From NCBI RefSeq assembly GCF_932526225.1, contig NC_064041.1, forward strand, positions 2,678,699 to 2,742,698: a stretch of DNA of 64,000 bases. Direction: 5' to 3'. Positions 11,600-24,100 of this stretch are shown here, in pieces. The position numbers and the translations under genes were made by a program. Positions within the stretch are counted from its first letter, which is position 1, and every line of letters starts with the position of its first letter. The notes beneath the pieces are model-generated. The model was not told where the DNA came from. It searched no databases and saw only the letters and a list, made by a program, of their open reading frames with translations. This DNA is from Nematostella vectensis (lineage: Eukaryota > Cnidaria > Anthozoa > Actiniaria > Edwardsiidae).

Positions 11600-14500
11600 G
11601 CGCGTGAAATCTTCAAGCAAGGTCAGAGGTGGCTCACCCAAGCTAAAGAGTATTACGAGCTGGATGGTCACGTGTCTGATTACGTTCAGATAGAACAAGA
11701 CGTGAGCCAGCTGTACAAAGAGCTCGCTAAACTGGAGACGGACAAAGAGCGCAGGTGCAAGATGCACAAGAGACGTGTGGACGTGCTGTGCGCCGTGCTG
11801 GCAGGTAACAGGAGTAGTGGAGACCTTTTAAAGGCTCGTTTACACTAACAACTTCTGTCCTTCATCAATTGCTTTCCTACGAAACAAACTACGATTTTTT
11901 CAGCGATGCCATTACCGCCAGGTCGACCTAATCCTCAGTCATTGCGATGTTTCATGTTTTTTTTGCTCGAGAAATGATTAATTTTGGTATTTTAATTAGT
12001 ATTGGCCTGATTTGATTGACAGATTTTTCGGAGTTTTCCTAGGGAGCTCCCTTTTATAGTGCGCGTGCGTGTTTAAAGTTCATAAAACCTTTCACTTATG
12101 TCAATCTAGCCAAACAAAGCATAGATAAAATTTCAAATTCTAAAAAGGGAACTGAATTTGATTGAAATTTGAATTTTCAAACAAACATGCCATATTGACT
12201 TTGCAAGTTTGTGCTGAGTTTCTCAAGGCCTTCATTATGTCACTTTAACAAACAGGACTTGTAATACCATTGATAAGTCAGATTTTGCCGTTCACTCCGT
12301 CTCTTTTGAATGCTATACTGGTACTATATTGTTAAACCATGCTATCCCTTCTCCTCGCTGTGGCAAGTTGACATTCATTAAACAGAATATTGTGAATAGA
12401 GACAGGAAAGCGTGAAATCATTCAACATATCATTCCAAAAGATTTTGATTTTGTTGAAAATGCTCGACTGATATTAAATGCGCGAATGATATTAAATGCG
12501 CGAATGATCAAATTAAAAAGCGCATCATTAATTTTAGATATCCTGGTGGCTCTGTGCAACGGATTGACCATGTCTGTCCCACAAATCGAAGACGATAATT
12601 GTGTACTGTTGTAGGATTTTTATTTCATATCCCTTGATAAGTCTCCGCATCTCCTTTTAGAACTGAATCCCCAGCATTACCTGCAAATATGCCGCCAGCT
12701 TATGTTCGAAACAGCAGAAGCTTACAGTGAAATGGTAGACCTGAAGATTGCCCTTGCCAAGGAGAGCGGCGTACCTCCCTCCGTTCACGTCATCAAGAAA
12801 ATCAACCACCTCGTAACCCAGAGCATCAAGTTCTTCCAAACCTTCATAGGTAAGCAACAATATATCAGCCATCTCATAACCCATGCATCACGATCTTCCA
12901 AACCTTCATAGGTAAGCAACAATAGATCAGCCATCTCATAACCCATGCATCACGATCTTCCAAACCTTCATAGGTAAGCAACAATAGATCAGCCATCTCA
13001 TAACCCATGCATCACGATCTTCCAAACCTTCATAGGTAAGCAACAATAGATCAGCCATCTCATAACCCATGCATCACGATCTTCCAAACCTTCATAGGTA
13101 AGCAACAATAGATCAGCCATCTCATAACCCATGCATCACGATCTTCCAAACCTTCATAGGTAAGCAACAATAGATCAGCCATCTCATAACCCATGTATCA
13201 CGATCTTCCAAACCTTCGTAGGTAAGCAACAATAGATCAGCCATCTCATAACCCATGTATCACGATCTTCCAAACCTTCATAGGTAAGCAACAATAGATC
13301 AGCCATCTCATAACCCATGTATCACGATCTTCCAAACCTTCATAGGTAAGCAACAATAGATCAGCCATCTCATAACCCATGTATCACGATCTTCCAAACC
13401 TTCATAGGTAAGCAACAATAGATCAGCCATCTCATAACCCATGCATCACGATCTTCCAAACCTTCATAGGTAAGCAACAATAGATCAGCCATCTCATAAC
13501 CCATGCATCACGATCTTCCAAACCTTCATAGGTAAGCAACAATAGATCAGCCATCTCATAACCCATGCATCACGATCTTCCAAACCTTCATAGGTAAGCA
13601 ACAATAGATCAGCCATCTCATAACCCATGCATCACGATCTTCCAAACCTTCATAGGTAAGCAACAATAGATCAGCCATCTCATAACCCATGCATCACGAT
13701 CTTCCAAACCTTCATAGGTAAGCAACAATAGATCAGCCATCTCATAACCCATGCATCACGATCTTACAGACGTTCATAGGTAAGCAACAATAGATCAGCC
13801 ATCTCATAACCCATGCATCACGATCTTCCAAACCTTCATAGGTAAGCAACAATAGATCAGCCATCTCATAACCCATGCATCACGATCTTCCAAACCTTCA
13901 TAGGTAAGCAACAATAGATCAGCCATCTCATAACCCATGCATCACGATCTTCCAGACGTTCATAGGTAAGCAACAATAGATCAGCCATCTCATAACCCAT
14001 GCATCACGATCCTCCAGACGTTCATAGGTAAGCCATGATAGATCAGTCTTCCTAGGTTAGTTAGGTAAACCATCTCATAATCAAGAGCATATTTTTTTCA
14101 GACCTCCTTAATTACGTCACAATGGATGCTCCGCATTGCAAATTTCGACTACATTGATAATTTATTGAAACGTAAAAGAGGCAACGTACTGCCTAAGTAC
14201 CACTCACCCCCTTTGGCATGACAGAGCTGACTAACGTGGCGAAAACAAACACAATCGAAGTGTTGAATTGTTCGAGTAAAAATACGAAAGGCTGACTTCA
14301 CTGGCTGTTTTAGCTAAATGTAAAGTCATACTGTACAAAAGATGACAGATTTATCGATAATAATGGCGTCATAAAGAAAGTTTTAGCCTCAGCTGTTCTT
14401 TAGTTTTCTTAGCATCGACAAAATGTGGCAGTTCGCCGGTAAAAAGCCGCCATTTCAAAACAAAAAGGCTTGTTTAACCGTGCGGTACTTGAACTAGTCT

Positions 14501-14876
14501 TCCGTTTTTCGGCACTGTCCTTTAGCGCAGTGTTCTGAGTTTGCTTTATGAGTTACTTTTTTCGTCATTTTTATCAATAGACTCCATGAAACAGAAGCAG
14601 GTTCTTCCCGAGACCTATGATGATGATATAGTGCGGCCGGCGCTTGTGTCTCACTTCTGCGTCGCTCGCCTCCATGGAAAGATCATCTGCTCCGAGACCC
14701 GCACAAAAGTGGACAATTTGCAGAAGAGCCTTGAGCTGTATAAGTACGTGGTCAACTACTGCGACAGCCACCCTGGACTCCCGGTCGCTGTTTTCAAGGA
14801 CGAGCTTGAGATTTCAAGAGAAATGACAGGATTACTGCCGTTAAAGATGGCAAAGATAATGGCCCAGTCGTCCTGA
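11600..14876 (+). CDS. KIFBP: KIF-binding protein, C-terminal part (three exons), unit 2
   Basis: Exons 11600-11804, 12661-12849 and 14581-14876 repeat the unit 1 exons with the same splice phases and an open frame. In the last exon I see one amino-acid difference (Phe to Leu after RPA) and two silent changes. The middle intron is longer than in unit 1 because the 62-bp donor-containing minisatellite has more copies. As in unit 1, no N-terminal exons are present. Either the copies are young or the sequence is kept by selection or gene conversion; sequence alone cannot say which. Confidence 0.82.
12850..14035 (+). repeat. 62-bp minisatellite spanning the KIFBP donor, unit 2 (about 19 copies)
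   Basis: Same 62-bp unit and position as 2988-3795, expanded by about six copies. Variants with catgtatcacg instead of catgcatcacg cluster between 13190 and 13440, which indicates local copying within the array. Each unit again holds an ATAG/GTAAGCAA donor. Confidence 0.93.
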
Positions 14877-17744
14877 AAGAATCGACCAATATACCCTCCA
14901 GTCGAGTTGCGATTCGTTATCGATTGGCTGCTACACTTCAGAAGCAACTGCCGAGTCGTCATAAGAGATGTTTTCAAGCCGACTTACGATCTCTTATCGA
15001 CTATCGATTTCTTATCTATATTCGCGCTTCCTGAAGGTTACAGATGACAAGATAACTGACCCAAAATTTAGTTAAGGGTCCATAAGATATCATATCTGGA
15101 CGCATATTATTCATATTGATACTTATTTATTTACTTTTATCTAAAATGCATGGTGTATTGGCATTGAATGTAGATATACATATGAATAATGGACACAAAT
15201 GTTGTACTAAAAACATTTTTTGTACATGATTGTACTTTTAAAAAGTTCTATTATTGAAAGAAAAACATGAATGTTGGAATAGTGGAAGAACAGCACTTTA
15301 ACTTAAAGGAAAGTCGATATATCGGACCTCCATTGAGTGGGGACACAGCGGACAACTTCCAAAGTCCCGGGGTATCCATTATATGGAGGTTTCACTGTAT
15401 AACGGATAATAAATGTTTCGGTCCACTGGGTGTCCGTTAAATGGAGGCTCTGTTAGAAAAGAGGAGGTGATACTGAGTAAAGCGATCTTGCTCGTTAATT
15501 CTACCGTGCTCAAACATATGAAACATTTATTATGCTCGAAATGTCCTACTACCTTAGTATATGCTGAGGTAGTGCTCTAGGATGCTAGAATCCTTTTCTT
15601 CATTTTATATCCAATTACTTATAAGCTTGTCTTTGATTGTATCTATCGCAAAGCAGAGTAATCAACTTGAAGACATTTTGAGAACAAGTAGCGGTAAGGG
15701 TTATTTTCGTGATCCGTGAAAGACAAATTGAAAACCGTGATTGCTACTTTCGCCGTGATTCGTGAATGCCGAAAGTTGCGGTTTATCGTGATCGTGAAAC
15801 GTGATTTCAGATTTTTAAAACTCGTGAAACGTGCAGGGATCTCCCTTACCGCCCCTGTGAGAAGAAGTTGCTCTGAACAGCTGAAGTAAGTCAGTTCTGG
15901 AAAATGTCGAAAAATGCTTTACTGCAAAAATATGATTTGTTATCAATCTTATACTAAAGACCAATAAAGTAGATTTGACTGTTGGAAATTAGAGAGTTCA
16001 TATTTAAGAAGTCATTTATGATTATTTTATATTTTATTGCTTTTAGGTGGCTTTACCACATACAAAATTAATCAACTGTTGGCAATTATTCAATTGCTGG
16101 CATGAGAAGAAACGAGAACAAGGTGACATTAACTTAAATACACCTACTGTTGTGGAAACCGCATGCTATAAAGAAACGGTGATCCAATCACAATACTGGA
16201 ACAAGTCAAAATAAAAATATTATATCAAAATATTATGTTTAGTTATCACTTTGAATTTTAGATTAAAGTCGAAGGAGAAAAAGGAAATCGCCGACAATCG
16301 ACCAAAAACTCTAAATATAACTCTGCATACAACCCTGAATATCAATAACTTCACCAAGACAGATGTCTAAGATAGACCATGATCATGAAGCAAACATTCA
16401 GGGTATGTTTTTTTGTGAATGAAAATAGCGCCCGCAAGAAGCCAAAAGGAGGAGGGTTGGTAAAGAAGAGAGAAGGGGGCAAGGCGCGCGCGCTACATTC
16501 GCCATCTTCTCCTAGAGGGGGGGGGGGGGGGTTGACACCCTTCCCATGATGCACTTCGTCAAAGCATATTATCAACCGCCGCGCGTCGTGATGGGGCGCA
16601 GATGATCTTAGTCATGAAGGCGGTGGTGAGAGCAAGATGGAATAGCTCGGAGGCATTCCGATAAAGAATCTATCTTGATTATCGCCGAATGCCCATCTTG
16701 AATGAAAATTCAAGATTTAAATTTGAAAAGAGATGTTTTCTTTGCCTATCAAATCCACGGCCTTCTCCCACGGGCCTTAATTACTCAATCCCGGACGATT
16801 TAACGATTTAATTACAATACCTATGCCTTTTATACTGTATTTTTATTTTTTGGGTAAATATTGCATTGATGGTCACAAGAAATTTGTTTCCTACAGCTAA
16901 AAATGACTACAAAATAACGAACTTTTAAAAAATAGCGTGCGCGCGCATGTAATGGCGTCATTTTCGATTGCCCCTGAAGCGCGCGCAGACAGTTTGAAAA
17001 ATAAAATACACCTACAATAACCTCATTTTCTAGCCAAAGTTGGCGAAATATTCCTCGAACTCAAGGCTTAGTTGTAGTCTAATTTTTCTTCTGGCAAATC
17101 CTCATCAAATCTGTGCTTGATATGTTATTTTAGTTAGTCAAAAGCTAAGACAACCGGTTCGTGCAACCCCAGTAAAACAAAGACAGCAAGATGACGTGAT
17201 CAATTTTCAGAGACTAGTTGATTCAAGTAGTCTATCTTCAAGGCCAAAATTCGCCCCTTAGGAGTGAGGTAGTTTAGAGGTAGACCCCGATTAATAGTCT
17301 ATTAGGGTAGAGAGTCCTTAGAATTCGAAATATTTGTCTTACAAAAATGTAAACAAACAAGACGGCGGGGCAATGTTTCGGAATCTTAGTTTGCATCTCA
17401 AAACTCACAACCCAAATCTACTTACCATTATTACATAATGTATGAAAAAACACACACATGAGCTAGCTTGTGACTCCAACTTTAATTCTTTAGGTTTCTT
17501 TTTACTTGTTTTACACATTTAATAAGAATAATTTGACATTTTCTTCGATGCATTTTGACGGATTTTTCCCGCGAATTTCGCGCGTTTTTTGCTGCTAACT
17601 CAGAAAATCACGCGCAAGTGCTCGTGGACAGGGTGTCAAACCCCCCTAGGGGCGGAGCAGCCAGGCCTTTGTGGGTTCAGGAGATGAAGAGGGAGCCTGG
17701 TGAAGGACCATCTGAGGTGTCGGTGCGTCTTTGTAGCTGTAGGG

Positions 17745-20181
17745 CCTGTGGTGTTTAGACGAGACCTGACACCTGCAAGGCCTGTGGTGTTTAGACGAGA
17801 CCTGAAAGCTGCAAGGCCTGTGGTGCTTAGACGAGACTTGACAGCTGCAAGGCCTGTGGTGTTTAGACGAGACTTGACAGCTGCAAGGCCTGTGGTGTTT
17901 AGACGAAACCTGACAGCTGCAAGGCCTGTGGTGTTTAGACGAGACTTGACAGCTGCAAGGCATGTGATGTTTAGACGAGACTTGATAGCTGGAAGGCCTG
18001 TGGTGTTTAGACGAGACCTGACAGCTGCAAGGCCTGTTGTGTTTAGATGAGACCTGAAAGCTGCAAGGCCTGTTGTGTTTAGATGAGACCTGACAGCTGC
18101 AAGGCCTGTTGTGTTTAGATGAGACCTGACAGCTGCAAGGCCTGTGGTGTTTAGACGAAACCTGACAGCTGCAAGGCCTGTTGTGTTTAGATGAGACCTG
18201 AAAGCTGCAAGGCCTGTTGTGTTTAGACGAGACCTGACAGCTGCAAGGCCTGTGGTGTTTAGACGAGACCTGACAGCTGCAAGGCCTGTGGTGTTTAGAT
18301 GAGACATGACAGCTGCAAGGCCTGTGGTGTTTAGACAAGACCTGACAGCTGAAAGACCTGTGGTGTTTAGACGAGACATGACAGCTGCAAGACCCGTGGT
18401 GTTTAGACGAGACATGACAGCTGCAAGGCATGTGGTGTTTGGACGAGACATGACAGCTGCAAGGCCTGTGTTGTTTAGACGAGACATGACAGCTGCGAGG
18501 CCTGTGGTGTTTAGACGAGACTTGACAGCTGCAAGGCCTGTGGTGTTTAGACAAGACCTGACAGCTGCAAGGCCTGTGTTGTTTAGACGAGACATGACAG
18601 CTGCAAGGCATGTGGTGTTTGGACGAGACATGACAGCTGCAAGGCCTGTGGTGTTTAGACGAGACCTGACAGCTGCAAGGCCTGTTGTGTTTAGACGAGA
18701 CTTGACAGCTGCAAGGCCTGTTGTGTTTAGATGAGACCTGACAACTGCAAGGCCTGTTGTGTTTAGACGAGACTTGACAGCTGCAAGGCCTGTGGTGTTT
18801 AGACGAAACCTGACAGCTGCAAGGCCTGTTGTGTTTAGACGAGACTTGACAGCTGCGAGGCCTGTGGTGTTTAGATGAGACCTGACAGCTGCAAGGCCTG
18901 TGGTGTTTAGACGAAACCTGACAGCTGGAAGGCCTGTGGTGTTTAGACGAGACTTGACAGCTGCAAGGCCTGTGGTGTTTAGACGAGACCTGACAGCTGC
19001 AAGGCCTGTGGTGTTTAGATGAGACATGACAGCTGCAAGGCCTGTGGTGTTTAGACAAGACCTGACAGCTGAAAGACCTGTGGTGTTTAGACGAGACATG
19101 ACAGCTGCAAGACCCGTGGTGTTTAGACGAGACATGACAGCTGCAAGGCATGTGGTGTTTGGACGAGACATGACAGCTGCAAGGCCTGTGTTGTTTAGAC
19201 GAGACATGACAGCTGCGAGGCCTGTGGTGTTTAGACGAGACCTGAAAGCTGCAAGGCCTGTGGTGTTTAGACAAGACCTGAAAGCTGCAAGGCATGTGGT
19301 GTTTAGACGAGACTTGACAGCTGGAAGGCCTGTGGTGTTTAGACGAGACTTGACAGCTGCAAGGCCTGTGGTGTTTAGACGAGACCTGACAGCTGAAAGA
19401 CCTGTGGTGTTTAGACGAAACCTGACAGCTGCAAGGCCTGTGGTGTTTAGACGAGACTTGACAGCTGCAAGGCATGTGATGTTTAGACGAGACTTGACAG
19501 CTGGAAGGCCTGTGGTGTTTAGACGAGACCTGACAGCTGCAAGGCCTGTGGTGTTTAGACGAGACCTGACAGCTGCAAGGCCTGTGGTGTTTAGACGAAA
19601 CCTGACAGCTGCAAGGCCTGTTGTGTTTAGATGAGACCTGAAAGCTGCAAGGCCTGTTGTGTTTAGATGAGACCTGACAGCTGCAAGGCCTGTGGTGTTT
19701 AGACGAAACCTGACAGCTGCAAGGCCTGTTGTGTTTAGATGAGACCTGACAGCTGCAAGGCCTGTGGTGTTTAGACGAAACCTGACAGCTGCAAGGCCTG
19801 TTGTGTTTAGATGAGACTTGACAGCTGCAAGGCCTGTGGTGTTTAGACGAGACCTGACAGCTGCAAGGCCTGTGGTGTTTAGACGAGACTTGACAGCTGC
19901 AAGGCCTGTGTTGTTTAGACGAGACATGACAGCTGCGAGGCCTGTGGTGTTTAGACGAGACCTGACAGCTGCAAGGCCTGTGGTGTTTAGACAAGACCTG
20001 ACAGCTGCAAGGCCTGTGTTGTTTAGACGAGACATGACAGCTGCGAGGCCTGTGGTGTTTAGACGAGACCTGAAAGCTGCAAGGCCTGTGGTGTTTAGAC
20101 GAGACTTGACAGCTGCAAGGCCTGTGGTGTTAAGACGAGACTTGACAGCTGGAAGGCATGTGGTGTTTAGACAAGACCTGA
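17745..20181. repeat. 36-bp minisatellite, unit 2 (about 68 copies)
   Basis: Same 36-bp repeat as 7485-8121. The flanking sequences align at offsets of 10260 before and 12060 after the array, a difference of 1800 bp or exactly 50 units. A block of variants including the ttggacgagacatg unit near 18440 recurs about 720 bp later near 19160, so the expansion involved blocks of 20 units as well as single units. The minus strand is open for 799 codons across it; I do not regard this as a gene. Confidence 0.93.
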
Positions 20182-20654
20182 CACGAGGGGCCGGAGGGGA
20201 CGAGGCGACGAGGCGGTTTTTTTTTTTACAGTAGCAATTTTAGGTTTTAGTACGCAGGTAAATCAAGCCTGGCTTGTTTTGCGTAATTTTTATTGAACGC
20301 CATGTTGTTAAAGACCAAGATTGCTAACAAAAGAAATATCTCAGGATCTTCTCCCTAAGATTTATATATATATAGGACTATTTGTTAAAATAGTAAAAAG
20401 CTATCTTATTTTAATTTTGTTAACGTTAAACCGAAAATCTTTTGTACAGCCTTTGGGTACAGCCAACTTTTTTTCAATCAAATAAACTAATCTGCATTTT
20501 TTTAATATTCAGGTGGAACCAGCTGATAATTGTTCGTGTCCTTGTCAGTGCTTTGACGTGCTCCTATGGGTATGAATAAAACAAATCCAGGTTTTTGGGA
20601 ACTGAATTATTTTTATTCATAAGTATTTTGACATTTTGTTACCTTATGACAGAA

Positions 20655-20945
20655 CGCAGTTAGATCGTGACCCTTCTATGACACGTGACCTTATGACTGG
20701 GTCACGTGACCTTACTATGACACGTGACCCGTGATCTTCTTACGGGACATGACCTTCCTATGACGCGTGAACTTACAATGGCACGTGACCTTTCTATGAC
20801 ACGTGAACTTACAATGGCACGTGACATTTCTATGACACGTGACCTTATGACTGGGTCATGTGACCTTTCTATGATACGTAACAATACAATGGTACGTGAT
20901 CTTATTATGACCTACAAGGACTCACGACTTAAGTTCTTTTGACCT
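20655..20945. repeat. Degenerate CACGTG-rich repeat, unit 2
   Basis: Counterpart of 8598-8870, with an extra tgaccttatgactgggtcac segment at its left end. About seven or eight exact CACGTG sites are present, more than in unit 1. It occupies the same place downstream of the trefoil gene tail exon, where it may be part of the 3' UTR. Confidence 0.75.
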
Positions 20946-21197
20946 TTATCCGTCCTTACAATGGCTATGTATGACACAAAAAATCAAAGGCAAAACTTAA
21001 ACATGGTTGGACAGGCTTAGTCATTTCTTCTAGTTATTTTACAAACGCAACGATTTGTTTGAAGTACAAATTAGTAAATATACTTTTATGATATACAACG
21101 AAAAATTGCCATCCGGAACAATCTATTTCCAGACAGAGGACCCTTAACAGCACATTACTCAGCGCTCCAACATCTCATCAGCGCTCCAACGTACACA

Positions 21198-24100
21198 TTA
21201 GTAAGGAGGAGGTGGACCATAGCTAGGTGGAGGTGGGCCGTACCCTGCTGGAGGTGGGCCATACCCTGCTGGAGGTGGGCCGTACCCTGCCGGAGCTGGG
21301 CCGTACCCTGCAGGAGGGGGGCCATATCCAGGGTAGCCGGCTGGGGGTGGTGGTGGGTGCTGTCCAGTGGGATAGCCACCTGCTGGAGGAGCAGTGTGTG
21401 TGCCAGGGTAGCCACCTGGATATCCAGTAGGTGGGGGAGGATGAGGGTGCCCTCCGTGTGGAGGAGGGGGTTGAGGGTATCCACAAGAGGGGTGTGGTGG
21501 GGGATAGGTCCCGGGTTGAGGATAGCTTGGGGTTGGTGCTGGGTAGCCTCCTGTGGTTCTGTGGTCTGGGACATATGTCTGACCATACGGACTGAACTGT
21601 AGAGAGGAAAAGAAAAAAAAGGTAGTGGTTCGAAGCCTACGGTGTAAATGAGACGTGCGTTGCAGCCCCACGTGTCAAAGGTGTTGTATAAAAAAGTGTT
21701 AAACGGACTCGAACGGTTGCAATGCTAGCTTTGTGAGCTGAAAAAAAAAAACGAAATAAAAACTGCCTAAACATCCAGGGAAGTAGCAATAACTAGGATA
21801 AAAAGACGAAAACATCTGAATTATGCTATCACTCCCCCTTCCGTCCCTAGTAACTCACCAGTAGCTTGGCCTCAAAGAACGCGGGCTCACTCTTGTAACA
21901 GCTCGCAGGTGACAACACGCATCCATTTGCGTCAACGCCAACGTGTTGCCTCGGCAACATGCATGACTCCAGAGAAACGTAATGGTCGGGAGACTCGTGT
22001 ATGTAGAAGTGACAGTAGTTGTCAAGGAACTAGAATTAGATGAGCTAACAGTTAGCGAACGCCCAACAAACAGACGGCTGAATTAGTATTATGTCATCCT
22101 CTTCAATGAGACCCTTAAGACATGATGACTGCATGACAGTGACGACAGAAAACAAAGGATAATTCAAATGGCTGAAGTTGAAATGCATTCCATATTCCAA
22201 GTTTTACGTTTTTCCAAGGACGACAATGTTTGTAGTATATCAAAATTAGATAGCTGTATTTGCTGTTGTAGCGATAAAATATTAGATAAATTGTTGTCTT
22301 TTTTATAAAGTAAAGGAATTTATTTTTCTGGGTAAAGACATCCCAGCCTCGCCGTTGAGGCCAAGTAATCACCAATACACAAAAGCCAAGGCTTCTTTTT
22401 GCGCCTTCACCAGAACTTCTTTACCTTTTATCTAAGTACCCCTGACAAAGAGCGATCCCGGTGGTTAAGGACGTTTTTATACCTGATGTTGAGACCGTAA
22501 ACCTTAAAGTAGTAGCCCGGATACAAGGTAGTAGAAAGCATGTACCCGACATCTATGGTTAAAAGTACGACTTGACTTTCATTTTTCGTAAGCACCTTTC
22601 ATCAAGCCTAGATCTGCAGGGCTCCCTGTGGTTAATAACTGTACTCACCTTCCTTCTGACCTGTGCACCATCTATCCGAGATAGTAGCCTGGATCCTTAG
22701 GGTTACCTGTGGTTAATAACTGTACTCACCTTCTCTCTGAGCTTGGCGCCTGTGCGCCATCTTAACCGCGATAGTAGCCTGGATCTACAGGGTTTCCTGT
22801 GGTCAATAACTGTACTCACCTTCCCTCTGACTTGTGCGCCATCTATCCCGAGGTAGTAGCCCCGATGTGCAACGCTGGCCAAGGCGACTACATTCCCACC
22901 GATCTGAGTCACCATAAACTGGGCTAGGGAAGAGTAAGAAAAACTTCATATTAATCATCATATATATAATCATCCTCTCCATCATCATCATCACAAGCCA
23001 CCTTAAACACTGTAAATATCATCAACTGCTATTGCTATCAATAATTAATCCTGTCAGCTTAGATAAATTAATTAGGCTTCTATCGTTTTCATCAACATCA
23101 CCATCACTCTCAACATCAGTTACTTTATTGGTCACGATTGACAGGAAAATTATAAAATTCTACATCTTGAGGCATAAATCTCATAAAACTATAGTAAACG
23201 CATCAATATATGTTATCATAAATCAATTTCTTTAGTACCATAGTAAATACATTAGTACGAACTATTTCTGAGCGCCTGTAGTATGCTTAAAGGAGCAGCT
23301 TAATAAAAAGTAGTTACCTTCAGGGGCGGGTCCTGGGGCGGGGACAATCCTCAGTTGATTGACAGTCACCCACCCTTTGTCACCATCATCGTAGATCACG
23401 TGGTACTGAGGCTCGTACACGTGCTCTCTGTTTACCGCGTCCACCGTCCCAAGATAGAACATACTTCTCCCAGGCCACGCCGCAATCACACGAGAGCCTC
23501 GATCAACAGAGCCTGGGTTGGGACTGGTATCAAGTATAATGGCTGTGACGTCACTTGGGTCATGCGCAATACGATCACCGTCGTCGAATTTGATCTCGAT
23601 CTTGCTTTCCACACGCTCTACGGAGCCGGGATAGAACAGGCCATTGGTCCATCTGGCGTAGACACGAGCACTAACTGTGTAGTGGAATGTAAGGTACAAA
23701 TTAAATCACATTCTTTAAAAATTTCGAGAAAATGAAATTCCGAGAATCTACCTTCATCCACGCGCATGGGCAGAAGCCTAACTTGGTCGCAGTTCACCCA
23801 GCCCTTGTCCCCATCGTCATAAGTCACGTGGTACCGAGGCGCATAGTGATTGGTGGAATCAATTTTCGTCACGCGCCCTTTGTAGAAATTAGGACGCCCC
23901 TGGAACGAGGCGATCACGCGTGCACCGACAGGCACATGCATGGGGTTGGGGGCAAAGTCCACCAGTACGGCACTGACGTCACTCATATCATGTGACACCT
24001 TGTCGCCGTCATCGAAGGTCACGTGGATCTTGCCGTCGCCGACGTCAGTCACGCGCCCGCGGTAGTAACAGTCGTTAGTCCAGCGGCCCCACACAACGCA

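Larger units (their letters stand above)
10961..23100. repeat. Segmental duplication unit 2 (about 12.1 kb)
   Basis: Second complete copy of the unit, in direct orientation directly after unit 1. It is longer than unit 1 because the 36-bp minisatellite has 50 extra copies (exactly 1800 bp) and the 62-bp one about six extra copies. Its right end at 23100 runs into unique sequence carrying the upstream exons of the trefoil/Tudor gene. Only this copy of the trefoil 3' exons therefore sits in the context of a complete gene. Confidence 0.93.

Noticed and set aside
17636-20035. 799-codon minus-strand open frame with 12-residue repeats
   Set aside because: The 36-bp period keeps all three frames free of stops, so long open frames arise automatically. 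Other frames and the plus strand are open as well, and there is no start context or splice support. The copy in unit 1 has only a third of the length.
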